This document shows, piece by piece, positions 9,795 to 19,775 of a stretch of 64,000 bases of DNA. The notes under the pieces are model-generated. The model was not told where the DNA came from and made no database searches. It was given only the letters and a program-made list of their open reading frames with translations. The stretch covers positions 62,001 through 126,000 of the forward strand of contig NZ_FNYE01000008.1 of assembly GCF_900108945.1 (NCBI RefSeq). The letters are read 5' to 3'. Position numbers and translations under genes: made by a program. The DNA is from Paraburkholderia diazotrophica. Lineage in GTDB: Bacteria > Pseudomonadota > Gammaproteobacteria > Burkholderiales > Burkholderiaceae. Positions within the stretch are counted from its first letter, which is position 1. The number at the start of each line of letters is the position of its first letter.

Positions 9795-10964
9795 ATGAAG
9801 ATTCACGAGTACCAGGGTAAGGAAATCCTGCGGAAATTCGGAGTCGCGGTACCGCGCGGCAAGCCGGTCTTCTCGGTGGATGATGCGGTCAAGGCCGCTG
9901 AAGAGCTCGGCGGCCCGGTGTGGGTCGTGAAGGCTCAGATTCACGCGGGTGGCCGTGGCAAGGGCGGCGGCGTGAAGGTCGCGAAGTCGCTCGACCAGGT
10001 CCGCGAATACGCGAACCAGATTCTCGGCATGCAGCTGGTCACGCACCAGACGGGCCCGGAAGGCCAGAAGGTGAATCGTCTGCTGATCGAAGAAGGCGCT
10101 GACATCAAGAAGGAACTGTATGTCGGTCTCGTGATCGATCGCGTGTCGCAGAAGGTCGTCGTGATGGCCTCGAGCGAAGGCGGCATGGACATCGAAGAAG
10201 TCGCTGAGAAGACGCCGGAAGCGATCCACAAGGTGGCCGTCGATCCGTCGAAGGGTCTGCAGGATTCCGAAGCCGACGATCTCGCGAAGAAGATCGGCGT
10301 GCCCGACGCATCGATTCCGCAAGCGCGCGCAATCCTTCAGGGCCTGTACAAGGCATTCTGGGAAACGGACGCATCGCTGGCCGAAATCAACCCGCTGATC
10401 CTGACGGGCGAAGGCAAGGTGATCGCGCTGGACGCCAAGTTCAACTTCGACTCGAACGCACTCTTCCGTCATCCGGAAATCGTCGCTTACCGAGATCTGG
10501 ACGAAGAAGATCCCGCTGAAGTCGAAGCATCGAAGTTCGACCTCGCATACATCTCGCTCGACGGCAACATCGGCTGTCTCGTGAACGGCGCGGGCCTCGC
10601 GATGGCGACGATGGACACGATCAAGCTGTTCGGCGGCGAGCCCGCGAACTTCCTCGACGTCGGCGGCGGCGCGACCACGGAGAAGGTCACGGAAGCCTTC
10701 AAGCTGATGCTGAAGAACCCGAACCTGACGGCGATTCTCGTCAACATCTTCGGCGGCATCATGCGCTGCGACGTGATCGCGGAAGGCGTGATCGCGGCTT
10801 CGAAGGCGGTCGATCTGCAAGTGCCGCTCGTCGTGCGCATGAAGGGCACGAACGAAGACCTCGGCAAGAAGATGCTGGCTGACTCCGGCCTGCCGATCAT
10901 CTCGGCGGACAGCATGGAAGAAGCTGCGCAGAAGGTCGTCGCGGCTGCCGCAGGCAAGGCCTGA
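9795..10964 (+). CDS. sucC: Succinyl-CoA synthetase, beta subunit
   Basis: A 389-residue subunit of the TCA-cycle enzyme converting succinyl-CoA plus ADP/GDP and phosphate to succinate, CoA and NTP. The N-terminal ATP-grasp domain begins [17 protein letters not shown] with [17 protein letters not shown] as the nucleotide-binding loop. The C-terminal CoA-ligase domain has GGGATTEKV and [15 protein letters not shown]. The length matches the family. An AAGG-type Shine-Dalgarno lies upstream. sucD follows after 113 bases in the same direction and encodes the partner subunit. Confidence 0.98.
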   Translation: MKIHEYQGKEILRKFGVAVPRGKPVFSVDDAVKAAEELGGPVWVVKAQIHAGGRGKGGGVKVAKSLDQVREYANQILGMQLVTHQTGPEGQKVNRLLIEEGADIKKELYVGLVIDRVSQKVVVMASSEGGMDIEEVAEKTPEAIHKVAVDPSKGLQDSEADDLAKKIGVPDASIPQARAILQGLYKAFWETDASLAEINPLILTGEGKVIALDAKFNFDSNALFRHPEIVAYRDLDEEDPAEVEASKFDLAYISLDGNIGCLVNGAGLAMATMDTIKLFGGEPANFLDVGGGATTEKVTEAFKLMLKNPNLTAILVNIFGGIMRCDVIAEGVIAASKAVDLQVPLVVRMKGTNEDLGKKMLADSGLPIISADSMEEAAQKVVAAAAGKA

Positions 10965-11077
10965 TCGCCCCGGCGCTTATCACCGGATTACGAATGGCGG
11001 CGTGCGAGCGGCGCGGGTAGAGAGTGTTTGCCGCAAGACGCTAAAGCGCATGTCGCCAAACGAACAGAGGTCAATAC

Positions 11078-11959
11078 ATGTCGATTCTGATCAACAAAGA
11101 CACCAAGGTCATCACGCAGGGCATCACCGGCAAGACCGGTCAGTTCCACACGCGCGCATGCCGTGAATACGCAAACGGCCGCGAAGCGTTCGTCGCGGGC
11201 GTGAACCCGAAGAAGGCTGGCGAAGACTTCGAAGGCATTCCGATCTACGCGAGCGTCAAGGAAGCGAAGGCAGAAACGGGCGCGACCGTCTCGGTCATCT
11301 ACGTGCCGCCCGCAGGCGCTGCTGCTGCAATCTGGGAAGCCGTCGAAGCCGATCTCGATCTCGCGATCTGCATCACGGAAGGCATCCCCGTTCGCGACAT
11401 GATCGAAGTGAAGGACCGCATGCGCCGCGAAGGCCGCAAGACGCTGCTGCTCGGACCGAACTGCCCGGGCACGATCACGCCGGACGAACTGAAAATCGGC
11501 ATCATGCCGGGCCACATCCACAGGAAAGGCCGCATCGGCGTCGTGTCGCGTTCGGGCACGCTGACGTACGAAGCAGTCGGCCAGCTGACGGCGCTGGGCC
11601 TCGGCCAGTCGTCGGCAGTCGGTATCGGCGGCGACCCGATCAACGGTCTGAAGCACATCGACGTGATGAAGATGTTCAACGACGATCCGGATACGGACGC
11701 CGTCATCATGATCGGTGAAATCGGCGGCCCGGACGAAGCGAATGCGGCGTACTGGATCAAGGACAACATGAAGAAGCCGGTGGTCGGCTTCATCGCCGGC
11801 GTCACGGCGCCTCCGGGCAAGCGCATGGGCCACGCCGGCGCGCTGATCTCGGGCGGTGCGGACACGGCCGAAGCGAAGCTGGAAATCATGGACGCCTGCG
11901 GTATCAAGGTTACGAAGAACCCGTCGGAAATGGCCCGCCTGCTGAAGTCGGTCCTGTAA
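11078..11959 (+). CDS. sucD: Succinyl-CoA synthetase, alpha subunit
   Basis: A 293-residue subunit that binds CoA and carries the phosphohistidine intermediate. The N-terminal Rossmann CoA-binding domain starts MSILINKDTKVITQGITGKT; GPNCPGTITPDELKIGIMPG is the family signature. The active-site His is in GHAGALISGG at residue 252. AGAGG lies before the ATG. Paired with sucC; the operon ends in a strong terminator just downstream. Confidence 0.98.
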   Translation: MSILINKDTKVITQGITGKTGQFHTRACREYANGREAFVAGVNPKKAGEDFEGIPIYASVKEAKAETGATVSVIYVPPAGAAAAIWEAVEADLDLAICITEGIPVRDMIEVKDRMRREGRKTLLLGPNCPGTITPDELKIGIMPGHIHRKGRIGVVSRSGTLTYEAVGQLTALGLGQSSAVGIGGDPINGLKHIDVMKMFNDDPDTDAVIMIGEIGGPDEANAAYWIKDNMKKPVVGFIAGVTAPPGKRMGHAGALISGGADTAEAKLEIMDACGIKVTKNPSEMARLLKSVL

Positions 11960-11980
11960 GACGTATGGCCATGGCGCCGG

Positions 11981-12007
11981 AAACGCCGGCTGGCTGCGGC
12001 GTTTTTT
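11981..12007 (+). terminator. Terminator of sucCD
   Basis: AAACGCCG (11981-11988) pairs with CGGCGTTT (11997-12004) around an 8-base loop, followed by a T run. It begins 22 bases after the sucD stop. Confidence 0.85.
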
Positions 12008-12013
12008 GATACT

Positions 12014-12034
12014 CTTACGAAATTCTTTCGTAAG
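12014..12034. repeat. Short inverted repeat between two terminators
   Basis: CTTACGAAA (12014-12022) and TTTCGTAAG (12026-12034) form a perfect 9-bp stem with a 3-base loop and no T run. It lies between two terminators; possibly a protein-binding site or an RNA hairpin. Confidence 0.6.
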
Positions 12035-12043
12035 ACGCAGTTC

Positions 12044-12080
12044 AAAGCGAGGGAGCGAGCGATTGCTCCCTCGCTTTTTT
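12044..12080 (+). terminator. Second strong terminator downstream of sucD
   Basis: A 13-bp stem (12044-12056 with 12065-12077), 8-base loop and six-T run. It lies 39 bases before the terC-like gene, so it either backs up the sucCD terminator or acts as a leader element of that gene. Confidence 0.85.
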
Positions 12081-12118
12081 GTTGCCTGCAGCTTTCGCCA
12101 CCTTTTATTCTGCTTTCC

Positions 12119-12841
12119 ATGCTCGAGTTCCTCACCACGCTCCATTGGGGCGCCGTTTTTCAGATCATCGTCATCGACATCCTTCTGGGTGGCGATAACG
12201 CGGTTGTGATCGCGCTCGCCTGCCGCAATCTGCCGGCGGCGCAGCGCACGAAGGGCGTGCTGTGGGGCACGCTGGGCGCGATCCTGCTGCGCGTGGTGCT
12301 GATTGCGTTCGCCGTCGCGCTGCTCGACGTGCCGCTGCTCAAGTTCGCGGGCGGCATGTTGCTGCTGTGGATCGGCGTGCGTCTGCTCGCGCCCGCACCC
12401 GACGCGCACGCGAATGTCAAACCCGCCGACAAGCTGATCACGGCGATCAAGACGATCATCATCGCCGATGCCGTGATGAGCCTCGACAACGTGATCGCGA
12501 TCGCGGGCGCGGCCGAAGCCGCCGAGCCGCATCACCGGATTGCCCTCGTCGTGTTCGGGCTGTTCGTCAGCATTCCGCTGATCGTGTGGGGCAGCCAGCT
12601 CGTTCTGAAGCTGCTGGACCGCTACCCGGTCGTTGTCACGATCGGCGGCGCGCTGCTCGGCTGGATCGCGGGCGGCCTCATCGTCAACGATCCGGCAGGC
12701 GACCGCTGGCCGATCCTCGACACACCCATTGCCGAGTACGGCATGCGGATCGGCCTTGCGCTGTTCGTCGTGATAGCCGGCTACGCGCTGAAGCGGCGAA
12801 ACGCGGCGCGTATCACGGGCACGCCGCCGGGCATGCACTGA
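12119..12841 (+). CDS. TerC/YjbE-family integral membrane protein
   Basis: A 240-residue inner-membrane protein with about seven hydrophobic segments. The paired acidic signatures of the family are present in two halves: DILLGGDNAVVIALA (residues 20-34) and DAVMSLDNVIAIAGA in the second half, consistent with an internal duplication and metal-ion handling. TerC/YjbE proteins are linked to manganese export and tellurite resistance in other bacteria; the ion here is not known. The start has a poor Shine-Dalgarno. A terminator lies immediately upstream, so it has its own promoter or depends on read-through. Confidence 0.88.
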   Translation: MLEFLTTLHWGAVFQIIVIDILLGGDNAVVIALACRNLPAAQRTKGVLWGTLGAILLRVVLIAFAVALLDVPLLKFAGGMLLLWIGVRLLAPAPDAHANVKPADKLITAIKTIIIADAVMSLDNVIAIAGAAEAAEPHHRIALVVFGLFVSIPLIVWGSQLVLKLLDRYPVVVTIGGALLGWIAGGLIVNDPAGDRWPILDTPIAEYGMRIGLALFVVIAGYALKRRNAARITGTPPGMH

Positions 12842-12926
12842 CGCCGTTCACTGTACCGATGCATTCGCCAACGCACCATTAGCCATTCGGCTGACTGCCG
12901 GCGCCATTCACGGCTCGCTACGATCG

Positions 12927-12959
12927 AAGCGCCTGTCCTGATTCCCGGGGCAGGCGCTT
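12927..12959 (+). terminator. Terminator after the TerC-family gene
   Basis: AAGCGCCTG (12927-12935) pairs with CAGGCGCTT (12951-12959), followed by a T-rich stretch. It lies just before the pilin Shine-Dalgarno. Confidence 0.75.
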
Positions 12960-12979
12960 TCGTTTTGAGGAGTCTGCCG

Positions 12980-13597
12980 ATGATTGCTACTGTTGCCGTT
13001 GCTTCGTTGTCCACGTTTCATGTCCCCGGACGGCGCGCCCGTTCGATGCGCCCATGGTCCGCCGCGCTCGCGCGCATTGGCCGATTCTGGGGCTTCACGC
13101 TGATCGAGCTGATGATCGTGCTGGCGATTGTCGGCGTGATCGCGGCGTATGCCATTCCCGCCTATCAGGACTACCTCGCGCGCAGCCGCGTCGGCGAGGG
13201 GATGTCGCTGGCGGCGGCTGCCCAGCTGACCGTAGGCGAGAACGCCGGCAGCGGCAACGCGTTCGGCAGCGGTTATGCTTCGCCGCCTGCCACGCGCAAT
13301 GTCCAGTCGATCCACATCGACGACGACACGGGGCAGATCACCGTCGCGTTCACCACACGCGTCGCCGAAGACGGCGCGAATACGATCGTGTTCGTACCGT
13401 CCGCGCCCGACAACGCGGACACACCGACTGCGCGCGTCGCACTTGCGAAGGGCGCGGTGCAGAAGGGCACGATTACGTGGGAATGCTTCGCGGGCGGCAA
13501 GGCCGCATCGTCGCTGCCCGCGCCTGGCGCCGGACCCGTGCCCGTGGACGCTCCGACGCTAGCGTCGAATCTCGCGCCGCCGGAGTGCCGCGGCTGA
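12980..13597 (+). CDS. Type IV pilin (PilA/PilE-like major or minor pilin)
   Basis: A 205-residue prepilin. The PilD cleavage motif is [11 protein letters not shown] with the conserved Glu at +5 and a hydrophobic assembly helix continuing to [14 protein letters not shown]. The C-terminal part has two cysteines (WECFAGG and PPECRG) that would close the D-region disulfide loop. The start at 12980 is chosen because GAGGAG lies just upstream, but this gives a 38-residue leader, much longer than the usual 6-10. Met23 (13046) would shorten it to 16 residues but has no clear ribosome site. The next gene is a PglL-type glycosyltransferase, suggesting the pilin is glycosylated. Confidence 0.9.
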   Translation: MIATVAVASLSTFHVPGRRARSMRPWSAALARIGRFWGFTLIELMIVLAIVGVIAAYAIPAYQDYLARSRVGEGMSLAAAAQLTVGENAGSGNAFGSGYASPPATRNVQSIHIDDDTGQITVAFTTRVAEDGANTIVFVPSAPDNADTPTARVALAKGAVQKGTITWECFAGGKAASSLPAPGAGPVPVDAPTLASNLAPPECRG

Positions 13598-13778
13598 CGG
13601 GAACTCGATGATGGGAACTCAATGACAGGCGGCGCGTCCCGAATCTGTTGAACACCGTAAAGCGTCACGGCAAATGCTTTCGCGCCGTGGCCCGATTCGA
13701 GGTTATTTCGGCCGGCCGGCGCACAGCGCAAGGATTTTTTTGTATAGTGCGCCGGTTGCTGAGATCCCCCGGTCACTC

Positions 13779-15572
13779 ATGTCCAACCCCTTTGCGCGTT
13801 ACCTGTCCTTATTCCTGTTGGCCTGTGCGTTGATCCTGCCGTATGCCGTAGTCAACCACACGTACCCGATCCCGACGTTCTATGCCGAATTCACGGCGCT
13901 GTCGCTCTATCTGCTGCTGGGTGCGGGCGTCGCCTTTCTGGTGTCGACGGCGCGGCCGCGCGTGGCGTTCGCGTCTCCCGTGGTGGCGCTGGTGCCTCTG
14001 GCGTTCGGGCTCGTGCTGATCGCGCAGTCGATCGTGCTGCCCGTCGCGCAGCCGTCGATGAACTGGCTGGGCGCGGGCTTCCTGCTTGCTGCGTTCATGG
14101 CCGTGCATGCGGGCTATGGATTCAGCCGGGCGAACCTGTCGGAAACCGTGGTGACAGTGGCCGCCTTCGCGCTGGTGGTCGGCGGGCTTTTTGCCGTCTT
14201 CTGCCAGGTGATCCAGTTGTTCCACCTGGAGGTGAAGGTGACGCCGCTCGTCGTCGCGTACAACGTGACGTCGGAGCGCCGGCCGTTCGGCAACATGGCG
14301 CAGGCCAATCACCTTGCAAGCTACATCGCGTTCGCGACGGCGGGCGCGATGTACCTCGTACAGACGCGGCGTATCAACGTGTTCATCTGGCTGCTCGTTT
14401 CGGCTATTTACTCGGGCGGGCTTGCGTTGACCGTGTCGCGCGGTCCGTGGCTGCAGATGGGCGTGATCGTCGTCGCGGGCTTCTGGATGGCGTTCGCCGA
14501 GCAGCGCCGCAATGCGTCCCGACGCCGCGCCAGTAGCGAGTGGCTCTTGCCCGTGGTGCTCGCCGTGTTGTTCTTCATGGTGAATGCGGCAATTCGCTGG
14601 GCGAACCTGCATTACGATCTCGGTCTCGCCCAGTCCGCGGCGGAGCGCATGAAGGACGCGAGCCAGATCGCGCCGCGTATCGCGCTGTGGAAATACGGCT
14701 TGACGATGTTCCGCACGCACCCGTTGCTCGGCGTCGGCTGGGGCGAATTTCCGCGCTATCAGTTCGATCTGGCAAAAGCGCTAGGCGGCGTCGAGATCGC
14801 GAACAACTCGCATGACATTTTTATCGATCTGCTCGCCAAGACGGGTCTGATCGGTCTCGGCATCGTGCTGCTCGGGCTGGGCGCGTGGTTCGTGCGCGTC
14901 GTGCGCGTACCGCACACTGCTGCGCGTGTGTTCGGGCTCGCGATGATCGGCGTGCTCGTGATGCATGCGCTCGTCGAATATCCGCAGCAGTACATGTTCT
15001 TCCTGTTGCCCGCGATGTTCGTGTTCGGCCTGCTCGATACGAAGCCGCTGCGTCTGATTCCGGGCGGCGTGTCGTTCGGCGCCTTCGTCGTGATCGTGTT
15101 CGGCGGACTGGCTGCGCTCTATCCCGTCTATCGGGATTACGCGCGTTCGGAGGTGCTGTACTACGGCTCGCGTCCGTTCGACCAGTATCGCGAGGACCCG
15201 TCGTTCCTGTTCGGCGCGTGGGGCGAGTACGGCATGGCGACGCTGCTGCCGATGAACGCGCAGGATCTGCCGCACAAGCTCGCGATGCATCGTCAGGCGA
15301 TCGCGTTGCTGCCGGGCGAAACGGTGTTGCGTCGCTATGCGGTGCTGCAGGCGCTCGCCGGCGACACGAACGGCGCATTCGATACCGTCGAGCGCCTGAA
15401 GATTTTCGCGGAAGAGTTGCACGACTGGCCTTCGCAACTCGCGTATCTGTACGATCTGTGCGATCAGCAGAAGACGCTGGCCGCGTTCAAGGCGGAGCTG
15501 CTGAAAAAGTATGGAACGCCGCCGAAGGGCATCAACGACAATGACCAGGACGATGGCGACGACGAAAGTTGA
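13779..15572 (+). CDS. pglL: PglL-type O-oligosaccharyltransferase (Wzy_C superfamily)
   Basis: A 597-residue membrane enzyme that would transfer a lipid-linked glycan to Ser residues of periplasmic proteins, such as pilin. About 11-12 helices are visible; the large periplasmic loop has RRPFGNMAQANHLASY, SRGPWLQ and the conserved catalytic-type His in NNSHDIFIDLLAKTG, as in O-antigen ligases. A soluble C-terminal region of about 140 residues follows. The start at 13779 begins the first helix; the longer frame runs through the promoter. Adjacency to the pilin gene supports PglL over O-antigen ligase, which is the main alternative. Confidence 0.88.
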   Translation: MSNPFARYLSLFLLACALILPYAVVNHTYPIPTFYAEFTALSLYLLLGAGVAFLVSTARPRVAFASPVVALVPLAFGLVLIAQSIVLPVAQPSMNWLGAGFLLAAFMAVHAGYGFSRANLSETVVTVAAFALVVGGLFAVFCQVIQLFHLEVKVTPLVVAYNVTSERRPFGNMAQANHLASYIAFATAGAMYLVQTRRINVFIWLLVSAIYSGGLALTVSRGPWLQMGVIVVAGFWMAFAEQRRNASRRRASSEWLLPVVLAVLFFMVNAAIRWANLHYDLGLAQSAAERMKDASQIAPRIALWKYGLTMFRTHPLLGVGWGEFPRYQFDLAKALGGVEIANNSHDIFIDLLAKTGLIGLGIVLLGLGAWFVRVVRVPHTAARVFGLAMIGVLVMHALVEYPQQYMFFLLPAMFVFGLLDTKPLRLIPGGVSFGAFVVIVFGGLAALYPVYRDYARSEVLYYGSRPFDQYREDPSFLFGAWGEYGMATLLPMNAQDLPHKLAMHRQAIALLPGETVLRRYAVLQALAGDTNGAFDTVERLKIFAEELHDWPSQLAYLYDLCDQQKTLAAFKAELLKKYGTPPKGINDNDQDDGDDES

Positions 15573-15622
15573 GTCGCCCGTTCCAGTGTCGTAGAAACGC
15601 GAGCGGCGCGCTCAGCGCGCCG

Positions 15623-16099
15623 TCACTGCGCCACCCAATCCCCCGACTTCCCGCCATGCTTCTCCATCACCTTCACATCGGTGATGGTCATCCCGCGATC
15701 CACCGCCTTGCACATGTCGTAAACAGTCAGAAGGCCGACCTGGACGGCCGTCAGCGCTTCCATCTCGACACCCGTGCGCCCTAGCGTCTCGACCTGCACG
15801 CGGCAATGCACGGCGGGCACCGTCTCGTCGAGTTCGAAATCGACGGCGACGCGAGTGAGCGCGAGCGGATGGCAGAGCGGAATCAGATCGGCAGTGCGCT
15901 TGGCGCCCTGGATCGCGGCAATGCGCGCGATGCCGATCACATCGCCTTTCTTCGCTTCGCCTTTGCGGATCAGTTCGAACGTCGCGGGCAGCATGCGGAT
16001 CGAACCGCGCGCGACCGCGATGCGTTTCGTTTCCGCTTTGCCGCCGACATCCACCATATGCGCCTGGCCGGCCGCGTCGAAATGAGTGAGTTCGGACAT
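15623..16099 (-). CDS. moaC: Cyclic pyranopterin monophosphate synthase MoaC
   Basis: A 158-residue enzyme of molybdenum-cofactor synthesis, converting the MoaA product to cyclic pyranopterin monophosphate. Family signatures [14 protein letters not shown] (substrate pocket) and [20 protein letters not shown] with KAVDRGM are intact, including the catalytic Lys/His set. The start at 16099 is supported by AAGGAG 6 bases upstream; the longer frame of 331 residues is unconserved. It is convergent with pglL and divergent from the M48 protease gene. Partner moa genes are not in this window. Confidence 0.97.
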   Translation of the reverse strand: MSELTHFDAAGQAHMVDVGGKAETKRIAVARGSIRMLPATFELIRKGEAKKGDVIGIARIAAIQGAKRTADLIPLCHPLALTRVAVDFELDETVPAVHCRVQVETLGRTGVEMEALTAVQVGLLTVYDMCKAVDRGMTITDVKVMEKHGGKSGDWVAQ

Positions 16100-16331
16100 G
16101 GTTGGCTCCTTCAGAGGGCGCCTATCATAGCAGCGCAGGATGCCGCCGGGCTCCCGGGCGCGGATTACCATCAGCTCACGATAACCCACATCGCGTAGCC
16201 GCGCTCGATCGCGCGTGAGCCGCCGCTCAGGCGTTTCAGGAAGCCTGTGCATCCGTTGCACTCGGTACAATCGCAACAGGCCCGTTCCTTCCGGCTCCTT
16301 ACGCCGCTTTCGATTTCGCCCATCGTCCGCA

Positions 16332-18020
16332 ATGCGTCTGAAACGGTTTATCGCTGCGTTGTTGTCCGTCACGCTCGCCGTTCCGCCCGCGATCATCGCG
16401 CAGCCGTCGAATTCCTCTGAGCTGCCGCTCGTCACGGGGCCGCTCGACGCGTATGGCGATGCGTCCGTGCCGCACGACATCGCGCAAGGCGTGTTCGGCA
16501 TGTACGGCGGCGCGCAGGCGCGCCTCTCGGGCAGCCCCGGCGGCAATGCGAGCCTGCGCGCGCCGATGTCGACCCAACAGCTGCCGGACCTCGGCGACGG
16601 CTCAGGCGGAACGCTCACGCCTCAGGCCGAGCGCAAGCTCGGCGAGCGCGTGATGCGCGAAATCCGCGCCGATCCCGACTATCTCGACGACTGGCTGGTG
16701 CGCGACTATCTGAACTCGATCGCCGCGAAGCTCGCCGCGGCGGCGGCCGCGCAGTACGTCGGCGGCTATCGTCCGGACTTCGATCTGTTCGCGATGCGCG
16801 ATGCGCAGGTCAACGCGTTCTCGCTGCCGGGCGGCTTTATCGGCGTGAACACGGGTCTGGTCGTCGCGACGCAGACGGAATCGGAGCTCGCATCGGTGCT
16901 CGGTCACGAAATGGGCCACGTTTTACAGCGGCACATCGCGCGCATGATCACGGCGGGCGAGCACAGCGGCTACGCGGCGCTGGCGGGCATGCTGCTCGGC
17001 GTGCTGGCAGGCGTGCTCGCGCACAGCGGCGATCTGGGTAGCGCGATCGCCGTCGGCGGGCAGGCCTACGCGGTCGACAACCAGTTGCGCTTCTCGCGCG
17101 CGGCCGAGCACGAAGCGGACCGCGTCGGCTTTCAGCTGCTCGCGGGCGCGGGCTACGATCCTTACGGGATGGTCGCTTTCTTCGAGCGGCTCGATCGCGC
17201 GTCGATGAGCGACGCCGGCGCGCCGGCCTACGCACGCACGCACCCGCTGACGGGCGAGCGTATCGCCGACATGTCCGACCGCGCGCGCCGCTCGCCGTAT
17301 CGGCAGCCCCGCCAGTCGTCGGAATACGCGTTCGTGCGCGCGCGGGCACGCGTGCTGCAGGACCGCTCGCGCAGCGAGTACGCGGACGGCATTTCGCGCA
17401 TGCGCTCGGAGATCGAGGACCGGACCGCGATCAACGTGGCGGGCAACTGGTACGGCATCGCCTACGCGCAGACGCTGCTCGAACGTTACGACGACGCAGT
17501 CGCATCGCTCGCGAATGCGCGCGCGGCGTTCGAGTCGGCCGAGCGCGCGGAGGGCGACACGACGCGCAGTTCGCCGAGCCTCGACGTGCTGGCCATCGAT
17601 ATCGCGCGGCGCGCCGGTCGCAACGACGAAGCCGTGCGCCTCGCGGAAATCGCGCAAAAACGCTGGCCGCAATCGCACGCGGCTATCGACATGCATCTGC
17701 AAACGCTCCTCACCGCGCGCCGTTTCAGCGAGGCGCAAACGCAGGCGCTGCGCGAGACGCGGGCCGATCCGCAGCAGCCCGTCTGGTGGCGCTATCTCGC
17801 GCAGGCGAGCGTCGGCACGGGCGATGCGCTGACGCAGCATCGCGCGCTCGCGGAGAAGTTCGCGCTGGAAGGGGCGTGGCCGTCGGCGATCCGGCAGCTC
17901 AAGGAAGCGCGCGACATCAAGTCGGTCGGCTATTACGACCTGTCGACCATCGACGCGCGTCTGCATGAACTGGAAGCGCGCTACAAGGAAGAACGCGAAG
18001 ACGAAAAGAACAGCAGCTAG
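16332..18020 (+). CDS. Periplasmic M48-family metalloprotease with TPR region (BepA-like)
   Basis: A 562-residue secreted zinc protease. A signal peptide ([20 protein letters not shown]) precedes a linker, then the M48 domain: zinc motif HEMGH at residues 192-196 and the third ligand in [11 protein letters not shown]. The C-terminal ~250 residues are helical and repeat-like, matching the TPR part of BepA/YfgC, which checks LptD and other outer-membrane assembly. The start at 16332 is chosen because it begins the signal peptide. Its stop overlaps the convergent gene's stop by 4 bases (CTAG). Confidence 0.92.
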   Translation: MRLKRFIAALLSVTLAVPPAIIAQPSNSSELPLVTGPLDAYGDASVPHDIAQGVFGMYGGAQARLSGSPGGNASLRAPMSTQQLPDLGDGSGGTLTPQAERKLGERVMREIRADPDYLDDWLVRDYLNSIAAKLAAAAAAQYVGGYRPDFDLFAMRDAQVNAFSLPGGFIGVNTGLVVATQTESELASVLGHEMGHVLQRHIARMITAGEHSGYAALAGMLLGVLAGVLAHSGDLGSAIAVGGQAYAVDNQLRFSRAAEHEADRVGFQLLAGAGYDPYGMVAFFERLDRASMSDAGAPAYARTHPLTGERIADMSDRARRSPYRQPRQSSEYAFVRARARVLQDRSRSEYADGISRMRSEIEDRTAINVAGNWYGIAYAQTLLERYDDAVASLANARAAFESAERAEGDTTRSSPSLDVLAIDIARRAGRNDEAVRLAEIAQKRWPQSHAAIDMHLQTLLTARRFSEAQTQALRETRADPQQPVWWRYLAQASVGTGDALTQHRALAEKFALEGAWPSAIRQLKEARDIKSVGYYDLSTIDARLHELEARYKEEREDEKNSS

Positions 18021-18631
18021 CGCGCGGACTTGTCCAAAGCAGCGGCTGTCTCTGCCGCCGCGCGTGCGGCGGGACTTGCGACGAATCCAAAGCGCTTCTC
18101 GACTTCAGCCTTGCGCACCGGCTCTAGCTGAAACGCGATGTCGTCGCGCCAGAGGAACTGGCCGCTGAGGCCGTCGCCGCCGAGTTCCGCATGTTCGGAG
18201 AACAGGTCGAGATCGTGATCGTGCAGGACCGCGATGCGCGCGGGCGCTGATTTGTCCGCGAAAACAATGCCGCCTTCGTCGTCGAGATACGCGGCGGCGG
18301 GTTCGAACGCTGCGCCCGCCTGATTGGTCAGCGTGAGCGTGCCGGTCGCGTCGTCGGTGGCGAGCCGCACGACGAACGGCGTGTAGACGAGTTCGACGTA
18401 CACGCGCTGCGGGCCGTTCTGGAAGAACCATTGGCCCTGGTCGTCGGCTTCGTAGTTGCGGTTGATGAAGCCGAGTAGCGCCGTATGGCGGATCGGCTCG
18501 CCGAGCGCGCCCGCCGCTTGCGCCGCTTCGTCGCGCATGCGCCAGTTGCCGCGCCTGTCGAGCAGCAGCCAGCCGGTGCAATGCGGCACGTTCGGCCATT
18601 TGGCGAGTGCCTGCCTGACGATGTCATCCAT
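18017..18631 (-). CDS. Conserved protein of unknown function (DUF29xx-type)
   Basis: A 204-residue soluble protein without signal peptide or helices spanning the membrane. The conserved part includes WPNVPHCTGWLLLDRRGNW, FFQNGPQRVYVELVYTP and HDHDLDLFSEHAEL. I recognise it as a family widespread in beta-proteobacteria annotated only as a domain of unknown function; the exact DUF number is not certain. Its start overlaps the end of the upstream hydrolase gene by 8 bases, so the two are translationally coupled. No function is proposed. Confidence 0.8.
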   Translation of the reverse strand: MDDIVRQALAKWPNVPHCTGWLLLDRRGNWRMRDEAAQAAGALGEPIRHTALLGFINRNYEADDQGQWFFQNGPQRVYVELVYTPFVVRLATDDATGTLTLTNQAGAAFEPAAAYLDDEGGIVFADKSAPARIAVLHDHDLDLFSEHAELGGDGLSGQFLWRDDIAFQLEPVRKAEVEKRFGFVASPAARAAAETAAALDKSAR

Positions 18632-19709
18632 GATGCGTGAACGGATCGAAGTAGCCGAAGACGCGGCGCGAAAGCCAGTCGATACGGCCGGGGAAAGGGC
18701 CCGTCATGAAGCCGACGTGTCCGCCATGCTCCGGTTGATCGAGTTGCACCGCCGATGATACCTCGCTGCGCGACGGCAGCACGGCGCCCGGCAGGAAAGG
18801 GTCGTTGCGCGCATTCAGCACGAGCGTCGGCACCGTGATTTCCGGCAGCAGCGGGCGAGTGGTCGCGCGGGTCCAGTAGTCGTCGGCATTGCGGAAGCCG
18901 TGCAAGGGCGCCGTCACGACGTCGTCGAACTCATACATCGTGCGGCTCGCGAGCACATCGTCGAGATCGAACAGGCCCGGGTACTGCGCAAGCTTTTGCT
19001 GCGCCTTCTGCTTGAGCGTCTTCAGGAAGCCGCGCGTATAGATCATGCCCAGGCCTTGCGACAGCGCGCGGCCCCCGGCGTGCACGTCGAGCGGCGCTGA
19101 GATCGCCGCGGCCGCCGCGATGATCGACGCGTCCTCGCGGCGCTCGCCGAGCCAGCGCAGCAGAACGTTGCCGCCCAGCGATACGCCCGCCGCCACGATC
19201 GGGCCCGTGTGCATCTCCCGCAGACGGCGCAGCACCCAGTCGACTTCATTGCTGTCGGCGAGATGATAGAAGCGCGGCAACAGGTTCATCGAACCGCTGC
19301 AACTGCGAAAGTGCGGCACGACGCCAAGCCAGCCACGCGCGTAGGCGGCCGCCATCAGCGTGCGCGCGTAATGCGAGTCCGAGCTGCCTTCGAGTCCGTG
19401 AAACAGCACGAAAAGCGGCGCGTCAGCGCGCGCGCGATAGCCAGTGCGAGGATCGGGCGCGAGCCAGTCCAGATCGATGAAATCGCCGTCGGGCGTTTCC
19501 CAGCGCTCGCGCCGGTACGCGACCACGGGACGGCGGCCGAACAGGGCGGGAACGATCGTCTGGATATGGCTGTTGGGCAGCCAGAGCGGGGCGCGGTAGA
19601 GCAGGTCGACGGTCGCCTCGACGGGCGCTCCCATCGCAGCCTCCAGGGCCGCCGCTGCTGCATCGAGGGCCGGTCTGGAGGAAGCTTTCTTGTCGTGGGT
19701 CGTGCTCAT
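18624..19709 (-). CDS. YheT-family alpha/beta hydrolase
   Basis: A 361-residue alpha/beta hydrolase of the YheT (UPF0017) group. Visible features: PLFVLFHGLEGSSDSHYAR (oxyanion-region motif), the nucleophile elbow GVSLGG, and a late Asp in LNARNDPFLPG with His in EHGGHVGF completing the triad. Members act on esters or acyl lipids, but the substrate is unknown. ATG at 19709 is preferred to the in-frame TTG at 19727; no strong Shine-Dalgarno is seen for either. It forms an operon with the downstream unknown protein. Confidence 0.88.
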   Translation of the reverse strand: MSTTHDKKASSRPALDAAAAALEAAMGAPVEATVDLLYRAPLWLPNSHIQTIVPALFGRRPVVAYRRERWETPDGDFIDLDWLAPDPRTGYRARADAPLFVLFHGLEGSSDSHYARTLMAAAYARGWLGVVPHFRSCSGSMNLLPRFYHLADSNEVDWVLRRLREMHTGPIVAAGVSLGGNVLLRWLGERREDASIIAAAAAISAPLDVHAGGRALSQGLGMIYTRGFLKTLKQKAQQKLAQYPGLFDLDDVLASRTMYEFDDVVTAPLHGFRNADDYWTRATTRPLLPEITVPTLVLNARNDPFLPGAVLPSRSEVSSAVQLDQPEHGGHVGFMTGPFPGRIDWLSRRVFGYFDPFTHHG

Positions 19710-19775
19710 GCCAACACCGGTATTCAAGCGAAGCCCAGAGGCGTGGCTTCGGCAAAGCGGGTCTCGCGGCGCGCG

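Noticed and set aside
12014..12034. The inverted repeat as a start of a CRISPR or mobile element
   Set aside because: Single copy, short, no flanking repeats or transposase; kept only as a hairpin.
10988..12838. 616-codon minus-strand frame
   Set aside because: Antisense to sucD and the TerC-family gene, both of which are certain; translation is Arg/Asp-rich shadow sequence.
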